Below the pieces are notes generated by a model. The model did not search any database. It was not told the origin of the DNA and worked only from the letters and a program-made list of their open reading frames with translations. The position numbers and the translations under genes were made by a program. From assembly GCF_010093535.1 (NCBI RefSeq), contig NW_022985218.1, positions 234,979 to 298,978 of the forward strand: a DNA stretch of 64,000 bases. The letters run 5' to 3'. This document shows, piece after piece, positions 10,433 to 23,233 of this stretch. Numbering within the stretch: position 1 is the first letter of the stretch; each line of letters opens with the position of its first letter. This DNA comes from Lindgomyces ingoldianus (lineage: Eukaryota > Ascomycota > Dothideomycetes > Pleosporales > Lindgomycetaceae).

Positions 10433-13400
10433 TTATGCACTCTTCTCGTGTTGTGTAGAGACACGTTGTAATGAAACAACTGTAGTAATTGTTAATTGTG
10501 TGAACAAGCCTTATGCAGACAAAGGGTGACTTACCGAAATCTTCTAGTGACCTCTGCTTCTGGTCCTTCTTAGGAGACTTCCCGTGCATGAGGTTGTCGA
10601 AGCCAACGCTGTCCTGAAGGAGATAGTACACACCACCCATGACGCAGAAGACGCCGAAAGAGAAGATCCAGACACGGACGACGGCGACAATACTGGTCTG
10701 TCCGCCAACAAACCAACCGAACAAGCAGAAGAACGTGGCGATGATGTCGACGACAAGAATGGCGCCAGACAACTGCCAGGAGGGGATGGATGACCAGAAA
10801 GGACCATTGGCACGGGTGATGAAGATCAGCCAATTCTCGGAAAGAGATATCTGGAGGAAGAGCACCTCATCACGGACACCAAAGTTTTGGACGATACCAC
10901 CGCTAACACCCTGACCGGCCGCATTGGGCAGGTTTTGGTAAGGAAACATAGTGGTAAGGGTGATCCAGGTACCGATGGCAAGGACAACACCAAGCAGGAC
11001 GGACATACCCCAGAGTTTGGGCAGGTTCCACTTGACAGGAGTCTTGCTGAAGGGAGCATTGTCATAAGCGATGGCAAGGGTAGCGATATCAGCGAAGATG
11101 GCAATGAAGACAACCAACTCCAGATTCAGTGACGTGTTCAAAATGGCGATCCATAGTCCCAAGAAGAACTCAAGGTGGAGGGAGAGGGCGATACGGTAGA
11201 CGACGTAGGCGTACATGCGGTGGAAAATCTGTCGGGAGGTCTTGAGGGCGTCAATTATAGCAGACAGACCAGGAGCCAAGAAGACAATATCGGCAGCGGA
11301 CCGAGCGGCATCTGAGGCACCTTCGACGGCAATACCAGTATCGGCTTTCTTCAGAGACGGGGCATCGTTCACACCGTCACCAGTCATGGCAACGAGGTAA
11401 CCACGTTGTTGCAGAATCTCGACGACGTTGTACTTGTGTTGCGGGAAGACCTCAGCGAAACCGTCTGCAGCCTCGACGAAATCGTAAACCTCAGAACCAG
11501 GCATTTCACCACCGCCACCGAGACCCAGACGCTCGGCATTGTAGACGTTGGTTCCGAGACCAAGCTGGCGAGAGGTTTCTCTAGCAATACCGACGGCATC
11601 ACCAGTCAACATCTTAATGGATAGACCGAGAGTCTTCGCTTCATTGATAGTGCGGGCCGTATCATGTCGTGGCGGGTCAGAGCAAGGCATAATACCGAGG
11701 ATCTCCCAGGAGCTATCACCTCGCTTGCGAGCAACACCAAGAGATCGGAAACCACGAGTAGCGAACTCAGCGACCTTGTTCTTGTACGCCTCATCGACGG
11801 CCTCGGGGATAGGGTGGTCCTCCTCGACGGTTCGCAAGACGAATAGCGGGGCACCCTTGACACAGACGATGCGCTCACCCTGGGGAGACTCAACGACAGC
11901 CTGGACTTTCTTGGAGACGGGATCGAAGGGGTGGAAATCGATGACACGGTACTTGCTAAGGACCGATTTGGCACGAGGATAGAACTTGAGTGACTTCAGG
12001 AAGGCCTTATCAATTGCATCAATACCTTTCTTCTTGCGGGAGGCGGCCAAGCAAGCAGTAAGCATGAGATCTTCAGGCTCAACACCAGCAACAGTGTAAG
12101 GCTCGGCAAGAGAGAGCTTGTTCTTTGTGAGGGTACCCGTTTTATCAGAGCAAAGGATCTCGACACCAGCAAGCGATTCGATGGCGCTAAGCTTCTGGAC
12201 AATAGCCTGTTTCTTGGCAAGATAGGCAGCGCCGACGGCCATAGTGGTGGTGACGACCGCAGGAAGACCAACAGGGACACCGATGATGGTGATGGCCAGA
12301 GTGAACTCGAGGATGGTGACAATGTGGTTGGATCTGTAGAAGGAGGATACCCAAACGACCAAAAGAGTGACAATGACCAAGATCAGGAGGACCGTACCAA
12401 TGCCGTTGAGCACCTCAGTAAAGTGACCAGTTCCGCTTGAGGCTGAGGCGACGAGCGAAGCAGCACGACCGACGAAAGTCGAGTCACCAGTAGCAGTAAT
12501 GACCATGAAGGCTTCGCCACGCTTGACAGCGGAAGAGGCATAGCAGGTGTCGCCCTTGTGCTTGTCGACAGCGAGAGACTCACCAGTAATGGCGGACTGA
12601 TCGACCTGGAGGAACGCGTCTTCTGTGACAATGCGACCGTCGGCGGGAATAATGGTACCTTCTTCGATCTGGAGGATATCTCCGGGAACGACCTCAGGTG
12701 CCTCGACTTCGGTGAGAGCGCCGTCACGGAGAACGGTGGCCTTAAGAGCGAGCGTCTTCTTCAATTCTTCGACGATGGAACCGGCCTGGAATTCCTGAAT
12801 GAAACCGACACAGGCGTTGAGCAACAGCAGGGCGCAAATCACACCGAAATCGACCCAATCCTGGAGACCAGCGGCAAGAACAGCGGCAGCCTCCATGACG
12901 AACTGGATGGGACCAATGAAGTAGCCCAAGAACTTGAGGATGAGGTTCTCCTTCTCCTCTGGTTTACAGTTAGCGTTGTGAACTCGTCGTGGAGTGCTGG
13001 CAAAACGAACCCTTCATCTGATTGAGACCGAACTTCTTCCGTCGGGACAACACTTCGCTGCTCGTCAGACCAAGGCGGGTATCCGTCTGGAGGAGGTCCT
13101 CCGATACAGGCTTTGCGCCACCTGGCTGGGTGGCCTCATCGTCGTCTCCGTAGTCGATGGCGGCATCCTGCGACTCGAGTTCCTCGATCAGGGCGTCGAT
13201 GTCCTCGTCCTCGTCCTCATCAGGATCAGCCTTGGGCGGCATGTCGACTTCCTTTCCGTTGCCATATTCTTTCTTCTCATCCTGCAATTATGGTCAGTAA
13301 AGCGTCGAATGACGCCAATGAAGCCAATGACGTCGCTCAGTGGATGAACTGACTAGATGTCCACTCGGCACATTAGTGCCAAGGTGATTGAGTGGCGTGG

Positions 13401-13434
13401 TGCCAGTATTCGGCGCCGACATCAGCTCGGCCAT
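10433..13434 (-). CDS. pma1: Plasma-membrane H+-ATPase (P3A-type)
   Basis: Four exons: 13434-13354, 13281-13011, 12958-10535 and 10479-10433, with introns of 72, 52 and 55 nt. The sum is 2823 nt (940 aa) with exact phase closure. It pumps protons out of the cell at ATP cost and sets the gradient for nutrient uptake. The protein has the TGES loop (~242-245), the phosphorylated Asp389 in [13 protein letters not shown] (~485-488) and TGDGVND (~643-649). About ten membrane segments are expected. The N-terminus is acidic ([17 protein letters not shown]). The last exon encodes the regulatory tail [15 protein letters not shown], whose Ser/Thr residues correspond to the glucose-responsive sites of yeast Pma1. 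Reading past the last donor would give a false C-terminus, so the 47-nt terminal exon is important. A very long gene-poor upstream region precedes it. Confidence 0.97.
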
Positions 13435-16400
13435 TGAGGCGACTCTATTGGGCTTTCGGTTGGTAGCGATGTGTGTCTACGATGTGCAGGTGCTGGCAAT
13501 AGCTAGGAATGCGATGGCCTAGGAAGGGCGGATGCCGCGACCTTTTTATCGAGCTTGAGAGATATAAAGTCTGCAAAGGTGGTGAGTGAGCGACTTTTGT
13601 TGTGGTAATTTTACTGGGGTGTGGCCCGAGCGCCGGCAGCTCTTAGCAAAGCTCTGTCGTCACTAATAGCTTGGAGCTCCCGGCATCCACGGAACGCCAG
13701 TTAGAGGGCGGCTGCCGCGTCGACGTTACATACCTAGGAGGGTGAGGGGCCGGCACGGGCAATTGAGGACGCAGACCCAGCCGCGACACGCAATTGAAGC
13801 TGTCTCGCCGTCGAGGGAGCACGAAGAGTGGAGAGTGGAGAGGGGAGAGGGGAGAGGGGAGAGCTGGTGGTGAGTGGGTGGGAGTGAACTCTCTGCTGCT
13901 GGAGCAAGAGGGGCGCGAGAGCTCTTTAAGAAGCAGATCCGGTGTGCACAAAAGCTGCGCTAGTGGCAGAGTGTTGACCGCAGGCCGGCCACTTAGAGCA
14001 GGCCAAAAACGTGGGTAGGTGGAGGTGGCCCAGGTGAAGAGCTTGAGCCAGGCCTGCAACCTGCGAGCCCTCGCCCTATCTGGGACCAGCTCTTTTCCCC
14101 GAATCCCGCGCCCATTTGATCGCCTGCAAATTCTCCTCTTGCAGCGCTCCCCGGCCGAGAAATCTGCCTGCAACCTCCCAGCGCGCCATCCCGCCGCGGT
14201 GCGCTGCCTGACTGCAAAGGCCGAAACCAAATTGATACTCACTGCTACTCAACGTCCCCCAGATTCTGCCGTCTTGACCTGCTTGGCTGTCCCATCTTGG
14301 CCGCCCGCAAAACCGCCGTCGTGTGTGCAAAGTCTTCGATGTTGCTATCCGTTACTAAGGCCCTGCTATCGACCAGGGCAGCAGCTCGCGCTCGGATGGT
14401 GGTCAATTCACACCTTATTCACATTCCGCACCAATTCTACCTAGCCCGCCTCCACTGTGAATGAAACTCCCAATCGTCCCTGCGGGATTTCCCGCCCTGG
14501 TGTGGCTAGCATCCAGTGGCACCGGTCTCGCAACAATCGGCAACAAAAGCAGAAATTTCTTAAAAGGCGCAGAACGCCCTCTGAACTGCGCGAAAATTTT
14601 GGAGCTTACAGCGGTGAGCTTGCTGCTAATACCGGCAGTCCTCTCGAGCCTCCTTTTCGCGGAACCGCCCTTCCCGGGACGAGAAGATACATCAAGACGA
14701 GAGCGCGATTTTTTTTATGCCTCTGGCTTGGCTGCCACAAACAAGCACGTCGGCACTCACTAAACATCGCATCCAGATCGAGAACCATGTTTCGAATCAT
14801 CCTGCCCGGGGTGAAACTTCAGGAGCTTCACCCTTCTCGATGATGGACCTTCTCCTCGCGCAAACGTTTCTGCGGCTCCATACCTACATGGGAGTCTGCT
14901 TTTTTCCTTTTGCTTCGCGATGTCTTGGGGTTGCAACCGCCACCTCCGCGTGAACCTTCCTTCCCCTCAATCTGATTCGAGCCCATGCAGGGTGCGGAAA
15001 CGCTGCGTTCGACTTCAATACCTTGCAAAAGGTACCAATCGAGGCCGGAGTGCCGCCCTGTGAAGCCCACTTCGTGCTGTCACAACGTCGTCACAGTCAT
15101 CTCCGGCCCTATCCCTCCAGCCAAGACCCTCAAGTACGACAACGCGGGGGATCGGCCTGCACGTCAAAGACGATTGAGTAGCTTCCAACCCAGGTTTTAG
15201 CCTCTGAAACTCACAATTCCACATCATGGATGTGCAAATATCTGCTTTGATGCCCTGCTGCTCCTGTGCGAGGTCTTGGACTTCTTGGGCTCTTGGACCC
15301 CCACAGATCGTGGTCCGCACAGGCATGCAGAATTTTATGCAGAGCAGTAACCGGTTGCCACGCCAAAAACGCTTGAATGCCGCACATCAATCAGGATTCG
15401 AACCGGGTCTTGGCGCAAGCTTATGTACTCCTGATCGCCCAATCACCAGCCTCCGGTTTCAGTCTCAGCCGACTCATGACGGAGATGGCTTGCGGGGACA
15501 TGCAGCTGAGGCGAAAGAGCTTCCCAACCGCTCCCCTTCTCGCCGTTGTCCTGACGTCTTTCTCAGCCTGGCAATGTGTGCATCGTGAGAGGCGAGCCTT
15601 CGGGTGAGCCTAAGAAAATCACTTCTCAGAATCCACATCCTGTCCTCCTGCAGGCGCATCTGAAGGAGCAGCGCGGTGAGTATCAGTCATCGGCTTCCTT
15701 CGGCGTCAGTCAGCATCCTGAGCAACTTTCCGGAATGCAGGTTCCACAGACCAATCTTGAATGACAATTCAGTGAGACAGCCAATCACTGGCGCTCTGAC
15801 CATCTCTTGGTTGCCTTGACAAACGGCTCTGCCGGCTAGGATGTTCCTCGTCCAAAGCTTGTCTCTTGCTTTTTCGCGTAAGGTGCTAGTGCCATCACAT
15901 CACTGGCTGTCAGATAAGCGACTCATTCACTTCGTCCAAACGGTCGCCATTTCCAGCACAACGCAGCGTGAAATCAGCCTGAGAGTTTCAATTTTTTAGT
16001 GCGCAGGTTTGCTTGTGCCCCGACAATTAGCTTCTCAGCCTCCCTCGGGCCGTTTGAGAGGGTTGCACCGAGGTTCCCTACAGGATTGTCATCGGCACGG
16101 GAGCTCCGAAGCCACTTGCTGGCCTCCCCAGGAAAGGGAATCCGAACAGCAAGCCGAGATGAGGTCTCTAGCGAAAGCAACATCCACACCCTGTCCACTT
16201 CGGCCGATGTTGAATTGCGTTACTTTTCTTAGTCAAACCTCATTTTGTCGAGACGACGGATATGATTCCCTCATTGGATAGCGTGAAGGCATGGAGAGGT
16301 CGCGAGAGACCTCATATCACTCGTCAAAACAACGCGCTGATCTCAATAGAGCGCGTCTCCTGGAAGTGGTATTGGCAATTTCGCCATCAAAGTGTTCGTC

Positions 16401-19144
16401 CCAACTAGTCGTCGTTTTGGTAGGCTAGCAGCGAGAAAGATCTCCGGTAGGCCATCCTCTCAAGATTCGCGCTTCCACACAAACTCCTTGGAGAAAGACG
16501 CGCAAATTCTTAAAGATTCCTAGACAGCATCACCTCGCGCTTGCCCCTTTCCACTATCACTATCATCTTCTCAAGCTTTCTATGGCTTCTCTCTTGACCT
16601 TAAATCACCTCTTGCGACAGTACTTCAAACACTCATCAAGAAGCCGGCTGCACTCATCTCCACACAATGCTACTATACCTACCATTATAGATTGCTCAGG
16701 GCGGGTTCTTCGTGGGAGTATATGTCAAAGAAAAATGTGCGCATCAAAGCAACGCCTTGGCTTACTTTGCCAAATGGCCTTGGAAATACTGCCCTACCCG
16801 GAGAGAGTCTTTGGGGCGAGAAAGGGTTAAAGTGCTAATGGGCGGGAATCGCGATAGCCGATGATGGATCATTATCCAGTCGCTGGCGACAACGTCACTA
16901 TCTTCATTCTCTATCATAGCTTCAAGTTGGGTTGGCAAGCCTCGCGCAGGATTCCAGTGTGCCAAGACAATTCCGGACCTGGGAAAATGCCTCAAATTGC
17001 CCACAGTGCACCTGCTCAACAGTTGCAGGTCTTCTCGTCAGCGACACAATATTTGTTGGGAACTTGACGGTGGGCTCGATAACATTCTTGGAGTTTCACA
17101 AATTCTTATGGCATTTGTCACCTCAAATCCATCGATTCAGCCTGGACCTCGTGGCACCGTCAATCCCAATAGCCATTGCGCTTGGCAGCGTCTTTCGATA
17201 TTCACTTTTGTCGCATTTTTAATTCTGGGGATTTTCCCCTGCTGATGTTCTGCCAACCCTGTGAAACGCGAGCGGCAGTTCTACCACTCGACCTCGGTAT
17301 CAGTATTGTAGAGCAGCCGGGGAATGGCTTCCAGAAAACCGAATCGAAAATTCTGGTGTTTTATCGCAAAGACCTATGCCTGTGGCAACCAGGATCAATG
17401 AGAGTTCATAGTGGAGAGTGCCAAGTGGCATTGAAGCATTCCCTAGGCACACGGTGTCACAACCACGTCTTGGCACCGCCAACAATATCTCGCCGATCAC
17501 TTCCAAGCGTTTTGTCCTTCCGCGCGATGAATCTGGAGGATATCAAAGACCCTGAAAACCTTAGCTGTGCTAGGAACGTAGGCTTGTTCCGACACACTTC
17601 TCGGCGGCGCTTGTAAGACCCCAAGGTTTTCGAGGAAGCCACTTGGCAAGTTTGGCATCTTTATAGAGAATATCTGGGCATATTCTCAGGTCTTTCTTGG
17701 CGGATTTATGGAGAGGAAAATGCCGCATTTCTAACGTTATAGTGGGCCCTCAGATTGCCGAATATACTCGATATTCCCTGGATTCTCTAACGGGTGGATG
17801 GAGGGCGACTAATTCGTCCCTTCGTTCAAATGCTAGACTGTCAGGCTTCAATTTCCCCCGGGTCCGGCATTGTACCTTCTGACCGCGAATCGAATCTCTC
17901 CCGAGCATTGCCATATATGTAATACTTCCGGTGGCCTTTTGTCAGCTCTTCAACTTAGGTCACATAGTAGCCGAGCATCTCGGGACTTTATAGTATTCTT
18001 TGTAGAAGACCATTCATTCGCGGCAATGAAGTCGAGATGTCTCTACCCCACAGCCTACTCCAAATCTGGGGAAAGCTGTGCACTCCATTGTTGACGCCTA
18101 GCACTCCACCACTGCTCCGGGCCGACCTGCGACAAAGTAAGAGCAACTCTTTGTCTACCTCACGGCTTTAGAGAACAAGCCTATGTACACACCCACAACC
18201 TAGAAATCAACAATCGAGTATCACAGAGTCACCCTAGAGTCGTGGCTCAAAACGATTCTCAATTTGCTCTCGGAAAAACAGTCACACAGCCGTGACTCAT
18301 ATAATTCTCTAAGTTAGCCCCAAGCTCTTGAGAGCGAAAACATTGGTTAACTTCTCTGTAATTCAATACTGCACAATAGACAAATTAAGGTAAGCTCTTC
18401 GCGAGAAATGCATCGCATATTTTGATTGTGCTTATTCTTCCATTCTACGTCACCCAATCGATTCCATCAACCTTTCACCATCACGTAACTACTTACAGCA
18501 CGCCTACCCTTGCTTAATATTCCCTTGCTCTTTTTCCCATTTCACTGCTTCTCACGTTTCCCGGTTTACTTACACGTCGTCTAGTATCAAGGCAGTTCTC
18601 CTCGGGATCCGCCTAATTGGCTTCTGGCTCCTTAGACTTTGGATGCTCAGAGTCTAGTGTTCTAGCATTTGGATCATAGGCGCAAGAATACTCGCACACT
18701 GGTTGACCACAGTCGACGGCCTTCCTTGGGCCCTTGGAGTGGTTCGCTTTGTACCTCATACGCTGCATTCATTCATTGACTAGATGAGCCCGAGATCTTG
18801 TGCTACCATTTCCAGTTCTTCAGCTCAACAAATGTAACCTCAAGATGATATGTTCTAGATGGCAGGAAGGTCAATACCTGTCTCGATTCGAGGAAGATGT
18901 CTTTTCTAAAGTTTGCCATGCAGACGCTCATGACCTCATATTCAGGACATAAGAACCCCCTTCGTGGTCTTCATTCGTCAACAAGGACACTCGCACCACA
19001 TCAAGGCTCCTCAGGAGCAAGGCTGAACAACTCACACCATACTTGAAAGCTCAACCCAGCTCAAAGACCCTCAGATATATACTTCCACCACTACGTTCGA
19101 TTACGAATTCAAGAAGTCCAAGGTACTGAATCCCAACTCCTACC
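13435..19144. other. 5.7-kb gene-poor region upstream of pma1
   Basis: This divides pma1 from the next gene to the right. Its base composition is ordinary, not RIP-like. Open frames reach only about 200 codons (13643-14242, minus) and are low-complexity Pro/Arg/Ser-rich; I found no domain or chain of exons. The part next to pma1 should be its promoter and 5' leader, which includes a GGGGAGA-type purine tract. The remainder could hold noncoding RNA or regulatory DNA. I cannot support a gene in it. Confidence 0.5.
13824..13863 (+). repeat. Purine-rich GGAGAG repeat tract
   Basis: Near-perfect GGAGAG/GGGGAGA repeats about 400 bp upstream of the pma1 ATG. On the pma1 strand this is a CT-rich tract, a common feature of strong fungal promoters or leaders. 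The functional link is inferred. Confidence 0.5.
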
Positions 19145-19813
19145 GTGATGCCCCGCAGCTACTTACCCAAATCAACCTCAGCTCTCCGCATCATAATGTT
19201 TATCATTGCGATGCCGCACTTAATATGCCTTAGCCTGGTATTATTTACCTTTGAGGGGATATACCTCGAGTTCCATGCCGCATCGAAATACCTAGTTCTA
19301 TTGGAGACTTCCAAGTCTTCCTGGTCCGCTTCGCCAGTGCTCTTCAATATCCAATCCATGATCACCCCCCCAGCTGTCTCCAACCCTGAATACGATGCCA
19401 TCTACAATACGGCATTAAATCATACTCCCCGGGAAATCAAAATACTTTTGAACTCCATCGTGCAACTCGATGTCCTCTCAGATTACTTTCGAGATATCCA
19501 GATCTTGCCTGACTTATCTGCTGCCGATACGGAAGAAACCAGGGGTTATTTCATATCGGTTTGGACCCGGGCTTCAAATGGGAATGATACAATCCCCATC
19601 CATCTTTATGAGATCTATGCAGCCTCATTCTCGGTCTCGGTGCTTCATGTTGCAACCCAGCAGGTTATTGATGCCTATGTTGTGCCGGATCCGATCACAA
19701 ACGAGGCACTAGAAGCTATTAAACACTTACTCTCGGGTTCAACCCTAGTTTGCTACCAAAAGGCTCAGGTCTCGAACAATATGAGAGTGTATTTCGAGAA
19801 GTTGTCTTGTTGA
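19145..19813 (+). CDS. Hypothetical single-exon protein with N-terminal membrane segment
   Basis: One open frame of 222 codons starts with a basic stretch (RSYLPKSTSALR) followed by a hydrophobic segment at about residues 16-36 (IIMFIIAMPHLICLSLVLF). That segment could be a signal anchor or a signal peptide. The rest is a globular-looking, mostly neutral domain with few cysteines (two near the C-terminus). No family is recognised. Its length, mixed composition and lack of low-complexity sequence favour a real gene. Its 3' end lies about 130 bp from dispersed repeat copy A, so it may be a lineage-specific gene at a repeat border. A second Met immediately follows the first, and further in-frame Met codons exist at residues 18 and 23. 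Confidence 0.55.
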   Translation: MMPRSYLPKSTSALRIIMFIIAMPHLICLSLVLFTFEGIYLEFHAASKYLVLLETSKSSWSASPVLFNIQSMITPPAVSNPEYDAIYNTALNHTPREIKILLNSIVQLDVLSDYFRDIQILPDLSAADTEETRGYFISVWTRASNGNDTIPIHLYEIYAASFSVSVLHVATQQVIDAYVVPDPITNEALEAIKHLLSGSTLVCYQKAQVSNNMRVYFEKLSC

Positions 19814-19942
19814 GGTAGTGCAATGTCGTGGGGGCAGCTGAAGAGGAGATCAGCCACGCCTCTCAGGGCTCTGTCTCGGACTCAATATTAGGCTCTGACT
19901 CTGAAAGCTCTGTTTATCCGACCTGCCGAACTTGTGCCATTC

Positions 19943-20935
19943 CCAGGGCTTCCAACGGGCCGTACTACGGTTTGCACAAAGTGAACCGTAACGGACACGT
20001 GATCAGTACGAACGTACCGAGTTTGTAAGCTGTACCGTACGTTTAATGATGCTCTAGGTACAGTACGTAGTACAGACTATATTACCCTTTTAGGAAGTTT
20101 ATATAGCAATTTTAGAGAAGTAGAAGGGTCCTAGCAAGCAGTAGACTTATAAGAACATTTAGGGGAGTTTTTAGAGTTCTAGTTAGCTAAGAGTTTTATA
20201 AAGACACGTAAATCTCTTTTTTAAGTCTTTTAATCTATCTACCTAAAGTCTGCTGTCTTAAGGATGCTTATTACTAACTATTTTCTATTACAGAGTTATC
20301 TATCTATGCGCCTTACTGCTTTACGAGCCTTATCTAGTTAATTAGATACCTTTGTTTTCTATTTTACACAGTCTTGTAGACTGCAGAAGTTAAGAGCACT
20401 CTACACTATTTATTGCTAAAGATTAATTGCAGAAGTTTCTAAAAAACTGTAATTATAACGCTATAGTTAAGGTTACAATCAACGAGAATAATATATCGCT
20501 GTCTAGCTTCTAGCTGTAAGTGTAAGAGGTGTTTTAGTACAGCTAGTTGTATAGTATCTAACAATTAAGGCTTACTAAAAAGTGTAATAACTAAGGCTAT
20601 TTAACTCTAGAAGAACTAGTTATAGAATAAAGTAGTAAGCAGTAAGCTTTTAGGCCTTTATGCTTATATTATTAGGAAAAACTAGTTATTTAATAGCTAT
20701 TTAGATCTTAATCCTGCGTCCCTAGAGACCTATAATACTAGCTGTTTTAACTAGAGTACAACGTACTTTAATTTAATTATACTACTTATACAGATTTCAT
20801 GAGCTGTAACAGTTACAATACGTACACCTACCTCTCCTCCTCCCTGCCGTACGAACGTACTCAACATCTCACTCGTACAGGTCTCAAAATCGCCCAATCG
20901 TACAGTACTACGCCTCTTTGGAAGTGCTGGCCATT
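19943..20935 (+). repeat. Dispersed repeat copy A (GTAC-rich ends, RIP-like core)
   Basis: It is related to copy B at 53713-54515 in the same orientation over both outer parts. The left part shares AGTACGAACGTACC, ATGATGCTCTAGGTAC and TTTTAGGAAGTTTATATAG. The right part shares TAGCTGTTTTAACTAGAGTA, ATACGTACACCTACCTC and ATCGCCCAATCGTACAGTAC. The core is different: 20306-20406 matches 53993-54096 only as the reverse complement. Differences are mostly transitions, and copy A is the more AT-rich, as expected from RIP. No open frame exists. Clustered GTAC/CGTAC words at both ends resemble subterminal motifs of non-autonomous DNA transposons. Boundaries are approximate. Confidence 0.75.
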
Positions 20936-21944
20936 CCGTTGATTCGGACAGTAGCGACAGCAGTAACGACGATGATAGGTCTTCTAATAGTTCTAGTGTC
21001 CATAACTGTTTTCGATACCGATTATCCAAGTAGTGGTGGTAAGGGCGGTTACGCCTTCGCCGACCCACCCTCTGAAGAGAACTCCAACCTTTCTTCCAGT
21101 GGCTCAAGCGATTTACGTAGCCCCGGTAGTGCCGCGGGCGAAATTTTGGGACCAACCACACCCGTTAATCTCTACCTCTATGAAAGGCGGAATGTGAAGC
21201 TCTAGTCGCTAGGTGGGTCATTTTGCTGGCGCTAGCGAATGGATTGACACAACTGGGTTGGCCTATATTCGGCGTGGAAGGCATCCAAAGGGATTACCCA
21301 GACAATCCCGAATGAAACCCCTTTTAAGGCTACCTCCGTTGATTTCGATCTCCCTTGGCATTCTTAGAGGATTACGTGCACATACCGCTGGCTAGTCAGA
21401 AGAATCCGAGAACCCGCATGTTGAAATTGAAGATGGAGCTATGAATGAGATGGAGCATTCCTAAAAACACTCGCTCAGCAGCTTTGCTAGACGAAATAAA
21501 ACCTACACTTCTTTACAATCTCTTCCGCAACGTACCACTATGCACGTTCCAAAAATTCCAAGGGCATCATTGCTTCAGAGTCTTATTCTAATATTATTCT
21601 AGTCGTTCGTATATCCACACCTTAGCCTTCAGAACCGTCTTCGTATTTCGGTTTCCTCGGGATACAGCATGATGCCAAACTTGCAAATGAGGTTAAGCGC
21701 GAACTTCTAAGGGCATCTGCATATCGCCAACTTCGAAAGAAGCTGCGGTTATATCAAAGATCACCTGATCCGTTTTGCAAGGTCTCCAGAGTACCTTTTC
21801 AGGCAAAAATGTGCTTGGCATGTACTTCCCCTCAAATCCGAACTTACAGGTTCCATGTATATCTCTGTACTCAGAGCGCAGAAAACCATTTCACGCTCAA
21901 ACAAATTCCTTTATGAGTACACGAGTGGGTTGCTGTCTACTACA
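20936..21944. other. Intergenic between repeat copy A and the esterase gene
   Basis: A 95-codon plus-strand frame (20918-21205) begins inside the repeat end and is Ser/Asp-rich in the overlapping frame. It is not supported as a gene. The right part should contain the esterase promoter. Confidence 0.45.
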
Positions 21945-23091
21945 ATGTATCTCAATACCCCGAAATCAATCGCGACGACAATAGCTTTCAATTCCATATC
22001 TAGCATCTTTGCGCCTCCAAATCCAAGCAATGGTTGTGGAAGTATACTACCACCATCACTATCGCCAGGAAGTCCTTCGGTGAACTTCACACTAGCCTCA
22101 CCTCTTGGCGGTGGCGAACGAAGATACCTACTACACCTTCCTAAAAACTTCTCCCCTACGAATAGCAAGCCAAGTCCAATGATACTCGCATTCCACGGAT
22201 TTGGACAACCGACCGCAAGTATAGAACAAGTGACACAATTCTCAGATCCAGAAATAAATGAAGATTACATCGCCGTATACCCCGAAGGCCTTAACGTTCG
22301 TTTCCAGCCTCTTTCCCCACCCCAAACCTAAAACAAGTCTCCGCCAACTAACTTCATCTAAGAACGTCTGGCTCGGCGACCCAGGGGCTCCAAACTCTAC
22401 CGTCATCGACGACCGTCCATTCATATCTGATCTGCTTTCCACCCTCGAATCTATGCTCTGCGTCGACACTCGTCGAATCTATACCACCGGTTTATCCAAC
22501 GGAGGAGGCTTATCCGGACTCCTCGCATGCTCTCCCGATTTATCCCAGCGAGTCGCCGCTTTTTCGGGCGTGTCTGCAGCGTATTACACGACGCAGAGTT
22601 TGGGGTATCCGCTGTTTGATGAAGTGGGGTGTAAGCCTGGAGGAATTTCGAGGAGGATTCCGTATTTGCATGTCCATGGAAGTAAGGATATGGTGATTGC
22701 GTATGATGGGAACAATTCGCAGTTTGATATTGACCAGAATAAGATTCCGGATCCGAATACGCTGCCAATATCTCAGTGGTTGAAAGATTGGGCTGGTAGA
22801 AATGGATGTTCATCAACCGGAAATTTGACAATTAGGCAATTCCTAGAGACGGGAGACGCTATGAATTCGACTTCGGTGTTGGAGAACGGAACGGTTGTGA
22901 AGTCGACGTGGACATGTGGAGGCTGGGCTGATGTAGTCGAAGGATACTATGTTGAGGGACTGGGCCATGGATGGCCGTCTACGGTTTCTTTAGATCCACG
23001 GCTGGAGGCATATAGATTAGGCTTGACGACTTGGAATGCAAGTAGTGTTCTTCTGGAGTGGTTTGCGCGATGGAGCTTACCAGAAGATTAG
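21945..23091 (+). CDS. Secreted feruloyl-esterase / PHB-depolymerase-type esterase
   Basis: Two exons: 21945-22295 and 22363-23091, with a 67-nt intron (GTTCGT donor, AACTAAC branch, CTAAG acceptor); 359 aa. It is an alpha/beta hydrolase of the LpqC/PHB-depolymerase group (CE1-like), which removes feruloyl or acetyl-type esters from plant cell-wall xylan or degrades polyesters. The oxyanion region FHGFGQP is near residue 83, the nucleophile Ser162 is in TTGLSNGG, Asp226 is in HVHGSKD, and His319 is in GLGHGWPST. Residues 1-23 look like a signal peptide followed by a Pro-rich start. I chose the Met at 21945 because the longer frame upstream has a basic, non-signal N-terminus. Several NxS/T sites fit secretion. 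The exact substrate cannot be told from sequence. Confidence 0.85.
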
Positions 23092-23233
23092 GGCACTGAA
23101 GTCCTATGTTTAGAGATGAAAGACTAGGAAATATATTTTATTCATCATTCCATTATTGCGCGCAAGGTCTGCGCGCAGTCAAGGCGTGTAGTCCGAAGGA
23201 AACGTACCGGGTATTAATCTCCATCTCATTATT

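Noticed and set aside
13643..14242. A 199-codon minus-strand open frame upstream of pma1
   Set aside because: Low-complexity Pro/Ser/Arg-rich translation with no domain; it lies in GC-rich promoter or leader DNA of pma1 and overlaps other equally open frames.
15391..15404. A tRNA B-box-like sequence (GGTTCGAATCC on the minus strand)
   Set aside because: The bases around the loop do not form a five-pair T stem, and no acceptor or D arm could be placed around it.
20918..21205. A 95-codon plus-strand frame with a hydrophobic start
   Set aside because: It begins inside the end of repeat copy A, and the start region is the repeat itself; no support downstream.
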